Below, in pieces: positions 14,249-21,697 of a stretch of 21,697 bases of DNA. The stretch is from a candidate division BRC1 bacterium ADurb.BinA292 (lineage in GTDB: Bacteria > Sumerlaeota > Sumerlaeia > MVZB01): NCBI GenBank assembly GCA_002068205.1, contig MVZB01000025.1, positions 1 to 21,697 of the forward strand. The letters are read 5' to 3'. How positions within the stretch are numbered: position 1 is the first letter of the stretch; every line of letters begins with the position of its first letter. The notes under the pieces are model-generated. The model did not search any database and had not been told where the DNA came from. It saw only the letters and a program-made list of their open reading frames with translations. Made by a program: the position numbers and the translations under genes.

Positions 14249-14569
14249 TTATTCGGCGCGGTCGGGCGCCGGCGGCGGGGCGGCGTGGGCCGAGCGTTCC
14301 GTCGCCCGGTCGATCCGCCGGATCAGGTCGCTCAGCCGATCGCGGCTCGATTCGGCCTTGCGCAGCAACTGGCGCGCCTCGTCCAGGTCCATCGCCACCT
14401 GGAACAGCGCCATCGCCATCGCCCGCAGCCCGGCGTTGGCGCCGGTTCGCAGGATCTCGTGATACGCCTCGTCGGCCAGTTGCTGAACGCGCTCATAACG
14501 CTTCTCCTCCCCCTCCTCCACCAGCACGCGGAAGCTCTGGTCGGCGATGGTGATGGTGATGGGATGCAT
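14249..14569 (-). CDS. zapA: ZapA-like cell division protein
   Basis: A 106-residue protein of the ZapA family, which bundles FtsZ filaments at the division site. The N-terminal beta part (MHPITITIADQSFRVLVEEG, then EEKRYERVQQLADEAYHEIL) is characteristic, followed by the long helix (MAMALFQVAMDLDEARQLLR) that forms the tetramer coiled coil. The tail is rich in alanine and proline. It starts 23 bases after a coiled-coil gene that may be its partner and precedes recA by 80 bases. Confidence 0.85.
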   Translation of the reverse strand: MHPITITIADQSFRVLVEEGEEKRYERVQQLADEAYHEILRTGANAGLRAMAMALFQVAMDLDEARQLLRKAESSRDRLSDLIRRIDRATERSAHAAPPPAPDRAE

Positions 14570-14592
14570 GGGTGGCCCGGGGCCGGCCGGCG

Positions 14593-14946
14593 TCAGCCCG
14601 CCTGCTCTTCATTGGGCTGGCCGTTGGAGTTGGCGAAGACGTCGGGCTGGCCGATCTGCGCGTTGACGTCGTGTTCCAGCGTGTCGATCCGCTCCAGAAT
14701 CGTGCGCAGCCGATCGCGGATTTGCGTCTCCTTGCTGGCCATCCCCTCCATTTCGTTCTCCAGCGTTTCGACCTGCCGCCGAAGCTGGTGGTTGGTCGAA
14801 TCGAGCTCCTCCATCCGGGCGAGCTGTTCGCGCAGTTCGCTGTTTTCCTGTTCCAGACGGGAGTTGGCCTGCCGCGCGGCGTCAAGCAGGCGCATGATGG
14901 CCTCGACGCGTTCCTCAAGCTGTTGAACCTGATCCATCATGGTCAA
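14593..14946 (-). CDS. Small coiled-coil protein, ZapB-like
   Basis: A protein of up to 117 residues, almost wholly heptad-patterned coiled coil (VQQLEERVEAIMRLLDAARQ, then NSRLEQENSELREQL), with a short polar tail ending NEEQAG. ZapB is likewise a small all-coiled-coil partner of ZapA at the division ring, and the adjacent zapA gene supports that reading, though coiled-coil sequences alone do not prove homology. Three starts are possible: TTG 14946 has AAAAGG eight bases upstream, while ATG 14940 and ATG 14937 lie farther from it. The 188 bases upstream hold no other gene. Confidence 0.7.
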   Translation of the reverse strand: MTMMDQVQQLEERVEAIMRLLDAARQANSRLEQENSELREQLARMEELDSTNHQLRRQVETLENEMEGMASKETQIRDRLRTILERIDTLEHDVNAQIGQPDVFANSNGQPNEEQAG

Positions 14947-15134
14947 TGAATTAACCTTTTCCGGGGGCGAGGTCGGCTATCCGGATGGCGTGGGGCACCC
15001 CGGCCCGTGCGTCGATGATTCAAGACAACGATGAGCGGATGAAGGCGCCCGACGCGGCATCACGCGGTTCATTAAGCCAGAGCACCGGGGTCAATGCAAG
15101 GTGGAAAATGGGTCGCGCTTTCGCTTTTTTTTCG

Positions 15135-16343
15135 TCATCCGCCGGCGGCCTCCTCCGCCCCGGAGCGCGCCTCCCGCCGCCGCACCATGCACCAGTATTG
15201 CACCATGATCAGCAGGGCGGCGCCCAGCGCCAGCAGGTGCAGCGCCGGCAGCACGAATGGCGCATGGATCCGCGCGATCGGCCCCTCGCCGAACCGCCCG
15301 CGCACCCACCCCGAGTTGAGGACGGCCGCCAGGCTGGCCGTCAGCACGGCCGGCGCGGCGCAGCCGACGAACCGCGGCAGGTTCAGCCGCAACACCTCGC
15401 CGTGGCCCAGGCCGGTCCGCAGCAGGCGCTGATACAGGTGCTCGCGGTGGGCCCGCAGCAGGTTCTCGCCCCGATGCAGCCGGCGCGCCAGCGTCAGCAG
15501 CACATCGAACAGAAACGGCATCAGGATCGCCAGCGCCAGCGGCAGCGGGACGGGAAACCCCAGCATCCCGCGATGCCCCATCACGGTCCATGTCGCCAGC
15601 AGGTAGCCGGTCGAGAGGCTGCCGCCGTCGCCCATGAAGACGCGGGCCGGCGGGCGGTTCCAATGCAGAAAGCCCCAGCAGGCCATCGCCAGGATCGGCA
15701 GCAGATACGCCTCGGCGCGCAGCAGGTTCATGTTGCCCGACAGCAGGCAGGGGACGAACGCGACGCCGAAGATTCCCAGCGCCGCCACGCGCGCGAAATT
15801 CGCCGCGAAGCCGTCCATCCCATCCATGAAGTTGAAGCCGTGGGTGAAAAACAGGATCCAGCCAGCGCTGAGGAGCGCCAGAGCGACCGACCAGGCCGCC
15901 GTGCTGAAGAAAAACCCCTGGGCAAACGTGAAGCTGACGCCCCCGCCCGCGACCGGGGCCAACGCGGCCAGGGCCGTCAGCGCCAGTTTGACCAGCGGCG
16001 GCAGGTTGCGCGCGTCGTCGACCAGCCCCACCGCCAGCATCAGCAGCCAGCCCAGCCCAACCCACAGCAGTGGCGCGGGGTGATAGCCCATCGCCGCGCC
16101 CCGGTGCGGAATGAACCAGAGCAAGAGCAGAAAGCCGAGCGCCGGCAGAGCGAAGCCGGCGGCCAGGCCCAGGCCGCCCAGCCGCGGCGTCGGCCGCGTG
16201 TGCGAGCTGCGGTGATCGACGCGGCTGATGACGCCGCACCGCAACGCCAGCGCGCGCGCCCAGCCGGTCACGCCGCGCGCCACCAGAAACGCCGCCAGCA
16301 TGGCGAACGTGAATCCGCCGAACGTGAGCAAAAACGCGGTCAT
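15135..16343 (-). CDS. Undecaprenyl-phosphate sugar-1-phosphate transferase, WecA/TagO/WbpL type
   Basis: A 402-residue polytopic enzyme of the MraY/WecA family, which attaches a sugar phosphate from a UDP-sugar to a polyprenyl phosphate carrier in the inner membrane. Motifs in order: the DD pair in VGLVDD (D109, D110), NFMDGMDG (171-178), VFMGDGGS (ending at 242) and the cytoplasmic histidine motif HREHLYQRL (299-307). The HREHLYQ form is closer to WbpL/WecA than to MraY, so surface glycan initiation is favoured over peptidoglycan. About ten hydrophobic segments are present. The ATG at 16343 overlaps the upstream glycosyltransferase stop (ATGA). A longer frame to 16529 merely runs antiparallel through the neighbour in another frame. 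Confidence 0.88.
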   Translation of the reverse strand: MTAFLLTFGGFTFAMLAAFLVARGVTGWARALALRCGVISRVDHRSSHTRPTPRLGGLGLAAGFALPALGFLLLLWFIPHRGAAMGYHPAPLLWVGLGWLLMLAVGLVDDARNLPPLVKLALTALAALAPVAGGGVSFTFAQGFFFSTAAWSVALALLSAGWILFFTHGFNFMDGMDGFAANFARVAALGIFGVAFVPCLLSGNMNLLRAEAYLLPILAMACWGFLHWNRPPARVFMGDGGSLSTGYLLATWTVMGHRGMLGFPVPLPLALAILMPFLFDVLLTLARRLHRGENLLRAHREHLYQRLLRTGLGHGEVLRLNLPRFVGCAAPAVLTASLAAVLNSGWVRGRFGEGPIARIHAPFVLPALHLLALGAALLIMVQYWCMVRRREARSGAEEAAGG

Positions 16344-19027
16344 GGCGCCGCGGCGCGCACGGGCGGGGCGGTGTCGATTGGCTGCAGGCGGGGATCCTTG
16401 ATCCACACCCGTCCGCTGTGGCGGCTGGGCCGGACCGGGTTGTCGTACAGCACAATGAACGGCGAGAACCACATGGCGCCGGCCGGGGCGAAATCGATCG
16501 CCGCCATCGGCACCCAACCCTCCGTCCATTCCTCGCCCAGATAGCCGGTGCAGTTCATGTCGTCAAAGAGCCCGTGCGAATAGGCCATATGTTGCAGTAC
16601 CGGTTCGTTCGATTCATCCAGAAAGAGGAAGCCCACGTTGATCGAGTGGTTGTACAACCGCTCGGTGCGGACATCGAAGGCAAAATACGCCACGCGCTGC
16701 TCCGTGAGCGGGAAGGCGCGGTCGAACAACAGCCGGGCGAACCCGTCGAATTCGGGCGGCATGGTGATGAGAACGGCATCGGTCAGGCCGTCGGTCGTCG
16801 GCGCATCGACCGCCGGAACGCGCACCAGTTCCCAATCGGGCAGATTCAAGGGCTGCCAATCCGGGTTTAAGTCTCCGGTCGTCCCGTCATCGGCGCGCAG
16901 CGCCAGACTCGGGTAGTTCGCGTCCATGAAATCCAGCCGGACCAGGTCGCTATCCCCAACGGGCGGAGGGCCGGGATGAATCGAGAGGCTCCGCAGCGCG
17001 ACCCCTTCCACCGTGGCCCCCTCCAGCTCCAGCCGACCGCTGCGCGACAGATAGCGCAGCGTGAGGACATGCTCGCCCGGCCCCAGCTCGCCCAGGTCGA
17101 CATGGCGCGTCAGCCAGGCGGGCTCTTGCGCGAGAAACGACACCATCCCCTGCAGCCGACCGTCGACCAGTACTTCGATGATGCGGACCTGAACCGGCCC
17201 GGCGTTGGCCTGGAGCTGGAGGTGGCAGGGCCCGCCCTCGGCCAGCGTGAAGTCGTAGAGCACCGTGCTGTTGTCGCGCAGAATCAGCGCCTCCTGACCG
17301 GCGACCTCTCCTTGGTACGGCCGCGAGGGATTGCGGGTGATCCGCGGCCCCAGCGGGTCGAGCTGAACCGGCCAGCCCGCCGGGGCGGCGCGCGGCACAA
17401 TCTCATAGACCCGGACCGGCTGACCCATGAACGACGGCCACTCGCGCAGCATTCGCCCCCGCTGCGCCAGCAGTTCGGCCATCCGCGGCGGGTCGTCCTT
17501 GTCCCACGAATCGATGAAATAGACCTTCCCACCCGGCCGGCGCAGCGCCTCCATCGACCCGAACAGATTGCCGCCCAGTTCGTTGGGTTCCCACCACAGC
17601 GCGTGATACTGGTCGGCGGGAAGGCCAAATTTGCGCCAGTAAAAATTGATCGGCAGCGCGCTGTGGCCATAGACCATCACCTCGTCCGCCGGCTGCAAGC
17701 GGTCCCTGAGCCACCGGACGGCCGCCTTCTCCCGAATCTTCCCCCGGCTGTAGTAGCCGAAGCAGGCAAAGGCCGAGGCGACCGCCATGATCAGCACGAG
17801 CGCGCAGGTCGGCGCCAGCCGGGCGCGGGCCGCGAGGCGGGGCAGCCGGGCCGCGAGCCGGTCGCCGCCGACGCGCGCGGTCCAGGCGAAGCCCTGCGCC
17901 GCCAGCGCCGCCCAGAACGGCATCAGGAACATCACATACTTGACGGCGTAGTCGATCGAAACCTCGTAGCCGCGGCTGGCGACGAACGTGCCGCCCGTCA
18001 GCATCACGGCGAAGACGCAATCGCGACGCCAGCGGCGCCAGGCCACGCACAGCCCCACGAGCAGCATCGCCAGATAGAGCCAGGCGTAGAGCCCGCCGGG
18101 CAGATCCCAGAGCTGAAACTGCCCGCCGAACGCCTGCACGTGCCGCCCCACGAGACGCGGCGTCAGCCCGCCGATCAGATACTCCGGATCGAAGTTGATC
18201 TGCGTGATGCGGCTCAGAAACCGCCGCGCATACCAGGCGCTGCCGATCACCGTCGCGGCGGCGACAACCAGCCGGATCGTCGAGGCGGCGTTGATCCCCC
18301 CGCCCTCGCTCCGCGCGCGGACGGGCATGAAATACTCCCGCGTGATCGCGTGCCCCGGCCGCGTCAGCGCCAGCGCCCCGATCACGTAGGCCAGGTGCAG
18401 CCCCAGGTAAACCGTCTGCGTCGGGTGCATCGTGTAGGCCGCCACGTCGCAGGCGGCGGCGGCGAAAAACCAGGCCGGTGCGCTCCGCGCGAACAGCCGG
18501 ATCGTGAACAGCCAGGAGAGCGCCGTCAGCAGATACATCGGCGCGTAGAAGCGCGCCTCCTGGCTGTAGAACAGATGAAACACGCTGAGCGCGACGATCG
18601 CCGCGCACCAGCGGGCCACCCGGTGGCCCCGCAGCGCGTAGCCGATCAGATAGCTGACCGGCACGCCCGCCACGCCGCACAGCGCCGGGAACAGCCGCAA
18701 CGCGATATCCGTGCTGAGCGGCAACTGCAGGAACGCCAGCGTCACCCACCAGAAGCCGAAGTGACTCCGGACGTTGAGGATGCTGTCGCGCGCCATGTAG
18801 AGCGTGCGGATTTCGTCAAACCACAGGCTGGGCACGCCGAGCGACGGAAGGCGCAGCAGCGCGGCCAGCGCCAGCAGGCCCCAGAGCCACGGGTCGCGCG
18901 CCGCATTGCGCCAGGGGAGATCGCGCCGCGACGGGCGCGGCTCAACCCCCGGTGCGGCCGCGGCGGCCGCTGGCGCCGCGCGGCGTCCCGCCTGACCCGC
19001 CGCCGGCTTGCGACGCCGCCGACCCAT
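16340..19027 (-). CDS. Polytopic glycosyltransferase (GT39/ArnT-like) with large C-terminal soluble region
   Basis: An 895-residue protein. A basic, alanine-rich N-terminus (residues 1-45) precedes a first helix and the loop PSLGVPSLWFDEIRT, whose D71-E72 matches the catalytic acidic pair of GT-C enzymes that use lipid-linked sugars. Some ten membrane segments run to about residue 420. A soluble part begins near residue 430, and from about 540 to 895 the sequence looks like beta-sandwich domains (for example GPCHLQLQANAGPVQVRIIE and RLELEGATVEGVALRSL). I do not recognise a named family for the C-terminal portion; carbohydrate binding is a guess. The start overlaps the metallo-hydrolase stop by one base (TGATG), and the stop overlaps the next start. 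These genes are clearly co-translated. Confidence 0.82.
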   Translation of the reverse strand: MGRRRRKPAAGQAGRRAAPAAAAAAPGVEPRPSRRDLPWRNAARDPWLWGLLALAALLRLPSLGVPSLWFDEIRTLYMARDSILNVRSHFGFWWVTLAFLQLPLSTDIALRLFPALCGVAGVPVSYLIGYALRGHRVARWCAAIVALSVFHLFYSQEARFYAPMYLLTALSWLFTIRLFARSAPAWFFAAAACDVAAYTMHPTQTVYLGLHLAYVIGALALTRPGHAITREYFMPVRARSEGGGINAASTIRLVVAAATVIGSAWYARRFLSRITQINFDPEYLIGGLTPRLVGRHVQAFGGQFQLWDLPGGLYAWLYLAMLLVGLCVAWRRWRRDCVFAVMLTGGTFVASRGYEVSIDYAVKYVMFLMPFWAALAAQGFAWTARVGGDRLAARLPRLAARARLAPTCALVLIMAVASAFACFGYYSRGKIREKAAVRWLRDRLQPADEVMVYGHSALPINFYWRKFGLPADQYHALWWEPNELGGNLFGSMEALRRPGGKVYFIDSWDKDDPPRMAELLAQRGRMLREWPSFMGQPVRVYEIVPRAAPAGWPVQLDPLGPRITRNPSRPYQGEVAGQEALILRDNSTVLYDFTLAEGGPCHLQLQANAGPVQVRIIEVLVDGRLQGMVSFLAQEPAWLTRHVDLGELGPGEHVLTLRYLSRSGRLELEGATVEGVALRSLSIHPGPPPVGDSDLVRLDFMDANYPSLALRADDGTTGDLNPDWQPLNLPDWELVRVPAVDAPTTDGLTDAVLITMPPEFDGFARLLFDRAFPLTEQRVAYFAFDVRTERLYNHSINVGFLFLDESNEPVLQHMAYSHGLFDDMNCTGYLGEEWTEGWVPMAAIDFAPAGAMWFSPFIVLYDNPVRPSRHSGRVWIKDPRLQPIDTAPPVRAAAP

Positions 19028-19854
19028 CAGGCGCCGCCCGTCGCGGCCAGCTCGATCAGTTGACCGTCATAGGCCAACCGGGCCCACGGCGGCAGTTTGC
19101 GATTGGTCGCCTCGTGATCCAGTTCATCGGCGATGTGAGTAAAATACGCCTGCTCGACGCCGATCAGCCGCGCCGCTTCGACCGCCTGCTCCACCGTGAA
19201 ATGCGTCGGGTGCGGCGTGTGGCGCAGCGCCGACAGGATCACGACGCGCACGCCGGCCAGCTTCGCCAGCGTCTCCTCGGGGATCGCGCTGCAATCGGTC
19301 ATGTAGGCGAACGGGCCGAATCGGAAACCGAGGATCGACAGCCGGCCGTGCATGATCGCCAGCGGCAGGATGCGCACCCCGCCGCAATCGAACGGCCGCC
19401 CCGGCTCCACCCCGATCAGGTCGACCTCCGGCACCCCCCCGCCGCGCTGCAGCGGGTTGAAACAGTAGGGGAACCGGACGCGCAGATCGTTGAGGAAATA
19501 CTCGGTCGAGTAGAGCGGGATCGGGCCCCGCTGCAGGTAATTGTAGCAGCGCAGATCGTCGATGCCGTTGATGTGATCCGAATGCGTGTGCGTCACCAGC
19601 AGCGCATCGATGCGCGGCATCGGCCAGGTCAGCAACTGCATCCGGAAATCGATCGAGCAATCGATCAGGATCCACGTGTCGCCGGCCTGCACCGAGATGC
19701 TCGAGCGCATCCGCTTGTTGCGCGGATCGCTCGAGGTGCACACCGCGCAGCGGCAGCCGACGACCGGCACGCCCATCGACGTGCCCGATCCCAGCACGCG
19801 GATCTTCAACGGGGGATAAGCCTGGGCGCGTTCGCCCTGCGGTTCAGACATCAT
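19027..19854 (-). CDS. PhnP-like metallo-beta-lactamase-fold phosphodiesterase
   Basis: A 275-residue hydrolase of the MBL fold. LGSGTSMGVPVVGCRCAVC includes the three cysteines (C34, C36, C39) that in E. coli PhnP hold a structural zinc. The metal-binding motif is THTHSDHINGIDDLR (from residue 88). Further ligands are likely H169 (LAIMHG), D187 (MTDCSAIP) and H240 (FTHIADELDH). In PhnP, a histidine three residues after the last active-site histidine completes the structural zinc site; here that position is D243. PhnP cleaves phosphoribosyl cyclic phosphate, but homologues outside phosphonate operons are often of unknown substrate, and no phn gene is nearby. It heads the overlapping trio with the glycosyltransferase and sugar-phosphate transferase. 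Start is ATG 19854 or 19851. Confidence 0.82.
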   Translation of the reverse strand: MMSEPQGERAQAYPPLKIRVLGSGTSMGVPVVGCRCAVCTSSDPRNKRMRSSISVQAGDTWILIDCSIDFRMQLLTWPMPRIDALLVTHTHSDHINGIDDLRCYNYLQRGPIPLYSTEYFLNDLRVRFPYCFNPLQRGGGVPEVDLIGVEPGRPFDCGGVRILPLAIMHGRLSILGFRFGPFAYMTDCSAIPEETLAKLAGVRVVILSALRHTPHPTHFTVEQAVEAARLIGVEQAYFTHIADELDHEATNRKLPPWARLAYDGQLIELAATGGA

Positions 19855-20160
19855 CTCGGCCTGCGGCGACGCATTCCCGATCGTGGACTTCCAACGGGGG
19901 TGGACCGGTCAGGCTGGGCGATGGGCGCGTTGGCGGGTCGGGCGCGCCCGATACGTTCACGCTCGCGCCGAGCGAAGGGCCTGGTGATGAAACGACCCAA
20001 CCGGGTCCCCAGCAGAACCTTGGCACAATCGGGCCCGCCTTGCAATCCCCCGGGCGGGGCGCGGCGCCCTCGACACCCCCGGGCACTTCCGCTGGATTAA
20101 TGGCCGGCCGGCTGGTAGCTTGGGCTTTTGACCCGGTGCGCAACCGAGGTGGAGTTTCCG
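19855..20160. other. Divergent intergenic region upstream of prs
   Basis: This 306-base gap must contain promoters for prs (plus) and for the minus-strand metallo-hydrolase operon. No strong -35/-10 pair was found. TGGTAGCTT (20113-20121) could be an extended -10 for prs but lacks a good -35. No gene is supported in it, and the dispersed repeat family is absent. Confidence 0.5.
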
Positions 20161-21168
20161 ATGGCCCGCATTCACCCCACGTATTCCGGACCCCTGGTCT
20201 TTGGCGGCTCGGCCGGCAAGCATCTCTCGCGCGAAGTCTGCAAGCGGCTGGGGCTCCACGAGGGCCAGCTCGAGGTGACGCGCTTCTCCGACGGCGAGAC
20301 CGGCGTCAAGATCTGCGAGAACGTCCGCGGCGCCGACTGCTACCTGATTCAGCCCACCTGCCCGCCGACCAATGAGAACCTGATTGAGCTGCTGCTGACG
20401 GTCGACGCGATGCGGCGCGCCTCGGCCGCCCGCATCAATGTCATCATGCCCTACTTCGGCTACGCGCGGCAGGACCGCAAGGATCAGGGGCGCGTGGCGC
20501 TCTCGGCCAAACTGGTGGCCAACCTGATCGCCACCGCCGGCGTCGACCGCGTGATCTGCCTGGACCTCCACACGGCGCAGATCCAGGGGTTCTTCGACAT
20601 CGTCGTCGATCATCTCTACGCCGGCCCCGTCATCACCAAGTTTCTGCAGCGCCAGGAGTGGGCGCGCGATCTGGTGGTCGTCTCGCCCGACGTGGGCAAC
20701 GTCAAGATGTGCCGGAGTTATGCCCAGCGGCTCAATGCCTCGCTCGCGATCATCGACAAGCGGCGGCCGGCGGCCAACGTCTGCGAGGTGATGAACATCA
20801 TCGGCGAAGTCAAGGGACGCCACTGCCTGCTGGTCGACGACATGATCGACACGGCCGGCAGCGTCTGCCAGGCGGCGCATGCGCTGCGCGAGGCGGGGGC
20901 GCTGTCGGTTTCGGCCTGCGCGACGCACCCGGTCCTGTCGGGGCCGGCGCGCCAGCGCCTGCAGGAGGCGCCGCTCGAGCGCATCGTCGTGACCAATTCG
21001 ATCCCCCAGCGCAACGACCAGACGCTCGCCAAGTTGAAAGTGGTCAATATCGCTCCCCTGATCGCCGAGGCAATTCACCGGATTCACAACTATCTCTCGG
21101 TGTCGGCGCTGTTCGATCCGAACGTGGATGACGAGCCCGAAATGGCCGACGAGGATATGACCGGCTGA
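20161..21168 (+). CDS. prs: Ribose-phosphate pyrophosphokinase (PRPP synthetase)
   Basis: A 335-residue cytoplasmic enzyme making PRPP from ribose-5-phosphate and ATP, needed for nucleotide, histidine, tryptophan and NAD synthesis. Conserved blocks: FSDGETGVKICENVRGAD, NENLIELLLTVDAMRRASA, INVIMPYFGYARQDRK, SAKLVANLI, VICLDLHTAQIQGFF, VVVSPDVGNVKMCRSYA and the PRPP loop LLVDDMIDTAGSV (about 223-235). An acidic C-terminal tail (DDEPEMADEDMTG) extends slightly past the usual end. The ATG at 20161 has AGGTGGAG six bases upstream, so the in-frame start at 20128 is rejected. The next gene begins 71 bases downstream. Confidence 0.96.
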   Translation: MARIHPTYSGPLVFGGSAGKHLSREVCKRLGLHEGQLEVTRFSDGETGVKICENVRGADCYLIQPTCPPTNENLIELLLTVDAMRRASAARINVIMPYFGYARQDRKDQGRVALSAKLVANLIATAGVDRVICLDLHTAQIQGFFDIVVDHLYAGPVITKFLQRQEWARDLVVVSPDVGNVKMCRSYAQRLNASLAIIDKRRPAANVCEVMNIIGEVKGRHCLLVDDMIDTAGSVCQAAHALREAGALSVSACATHPVLSGPARQRLQEAPLERIVVTNSIPQRNDQTLAKLKVVNIAPLIAEAIHRIHNYLSVSALFDPNVDDEPEMADEDMTG

Positions 21169-21239
21169 GCCGCGCGACGCCGCCGCCCGCGCCATGCAGT
21201 CCCGGCGGACGGGAGGGGTCCGAGAAAGGGAACCGTCTC

Positions 21240-21697
21240 ATGGCTGCCCCCGGCGCTCAATCGTTGTGGAGCGGGCTGCGCGAGGTCGTGGCCCATCTGA
21301 CGCGCGCCGCGTACTGGACCGAGCGGCGCGACGCCTGCGACCTGCTGCACCTGACCGCCCGCCAGGCGCTGCTGCAACTGCGCCGCGCCGCCCGCGACAG
21401 CGACCCCGACGTCAAGCACTGGGGCGAGCAATACCTGACGCAGATCCGCCGCGATCTCGATTCGGACGTGGAGGAACTGGCGGCGACGCTTGACGCGGCG
21501 CTCAGCCGCGATGTCGTCGACGAAACGGGCGCAACGCCGGTCGCCGCGACCGGGCCGGCCGTCGCGCCGCCGCGCGATGCGCGCGACGACGGACCGCGCG
21601 ACGCCGAAGACCTGATCCGCTGGCTGGAGCAGTGGACGGCCGAACAGGGCGGCACGTTCGAGCGGCGTGAAGCCGGCGCCGCCTGCGTCCTGCCCGT
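21240..21697 (+). CDS. Unrecognised protein, N-terminal part (3' end outside window)
   Basis: An open frame of 152 codons begins at ATG 21240, with AAAGGG nine bases upstream, and runs off the right edge without a stop. The N-terminal 80 residues are helical and rich in Leu, Arg and Asp (RRDACDLLHLTARQALLQLR, then DSDPDVKHWGEQYLTQIRRD), reminiscent of a HEAT-type helical pair. An Ala/Pro-rich linker (VAATGPAVAPPRDARDDG) follows, then the start of a second domain (EDLIRWLEQWTAEQGGTFER). No signal peptide or membrane segment is visible. It is co-oriented with prs, 71 bases after its stop. Family not identified. Confidence 0.6.
   Translation, partial: MAAPGAQSLWSGLREVVAHLTRAAYWTERRDACDLLHLTARQALLQLRRAARDSDPDVKHWGEQYLTQIRRDLDSDVEELAATLDAALSRDVVDETGATPVAATGPAVAPPRDARDDGPRDAEDLIRWLEQWTAEQGGTFERREAGAACVLP

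Noticed and set aside
13170..14462. Plus-strand open frame of 430 codons antisense to recA and zapA
   Set aside because: Composition of a shadow frame (repetitive Asp/Leu/Arg/Gly), no motif, and opposite to highly conserved RecA.
15118..15131. T-run after CGCGCTTTCG as a plus-strand terminator
   Set aside because: There is no stable stem before it and no plus-strand gene ends here; on the minus strand it is an A-run just after the transferase stop.
14947..15134. Possible 6S RNA in the gap next to the zap genes
   Set aside because: The gap is about the right size and 6S RNA is often near zapA, but I could not see the closing stem and central bubble, and it lies upstream rather than downstream of zapA.
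14985..16544. Plus-strand open frame of 519 codons antisense to the WecA-type transferase
   Set aside because: Gln/Arg/Ala low complexity; the opposing frame has all MraY/WecA motifs.
16976..19063. Plus-strand open frame of 695 codons antisense to the glycosyltransferase
   Set aside because: Arg/Gln/Pro/His-rich without domain features; the minus strand encodes a plausible polytopic membrane protein.
20020..20045. TTGGCAC followed by TTGCA resembling a sigma-54 promoter upstream of prs
   Set aside because: The GG and GC elements are 18 bases apart rather than the required 10, and no sigma-70 -10 lies at a suitable distance.

Overview
The window is about 21.7 kb of G+C-rich bacterial chromosome, with third codon positions strongly biased to G/C. 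It looks like a Gram-negative, non-proteobacterial lineage. Supporting this are a SurA-like periplasmic foldase, two outer-membrane-type lipoproteins (CsgG-like and PEGA), a lipid A-type acyltransferase, a PilO/Amuc_1100-like membrane protein and a divergent RecA. The style of gene content recalls the PVC group or related candidate phyla, but that is inference. No tRNA, rRNA, CRISPR array, insertion sequence or phage gene was found. The content is mostly core and envelope functions, with interesting structure between genes and in a few proteins.

Layout. Bases 3-809 hold the end of a YchF-type nucleotide-binding protein. After 361 bases of hairpin- and repeat-rich intergenic DNA come two oligopeptide ABC transporter ATPases (OppF-like 1171-2202, OppD-like 2221-3267) on the minus strand. 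A 444-base divergent intergenic region with a very strong hairpin separates them from a rightward block: a zinc-ribbon multi-pass membrane protein (3712-4680), a PilO/Amuc_1100-like protein with a Met-Pro-Gly tract (4954-6594) behind a near-consensus promoter, a STAS-TPR protein (6632-7441), a second STAS protein (7548-7970), a CoA-binding protein (8083-8481), an LpxL/HtrB-like acyltransferase (8478-9410) and a ThuA-like protein (9472-10134).

From 19854 down to 10176 every gene is on the minus strand. First comes a tightly overlapping trio: PhnP-like metallo-hydrolase, a large membrane glycosyltransferase with a C-terminal soluble part, and a WecA/MraY-family sugar-phosphate transferase. Then follow ZapB-like and ZapA-like division proteins, RecA, RNase PH, a CsgG-like lipoprotein, a PEGA lipoprotein and SurA-like isomerase. 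On the right the plus strand resumes with ribose-phosphate pyrophosphokinase (20161-21168) and the start of an unrecognised protein cut by the window end (21240-21697).

How the genes may work together. The minus-strand trio probably starts or extends a lipid-linked surface glycan. CsgG-like, PEGA and SurA-like proteins form an outer-membrane set. The PilO-like plus two STAS proteins look like a membrane-anchored pilus/secretion component with a partner-switching input, and this is the best candidate for something little described. A family of short purine/pyrimidine-skewed repeats recurs between genes at five places and has apparently supplied the last codons and stop of oppF.
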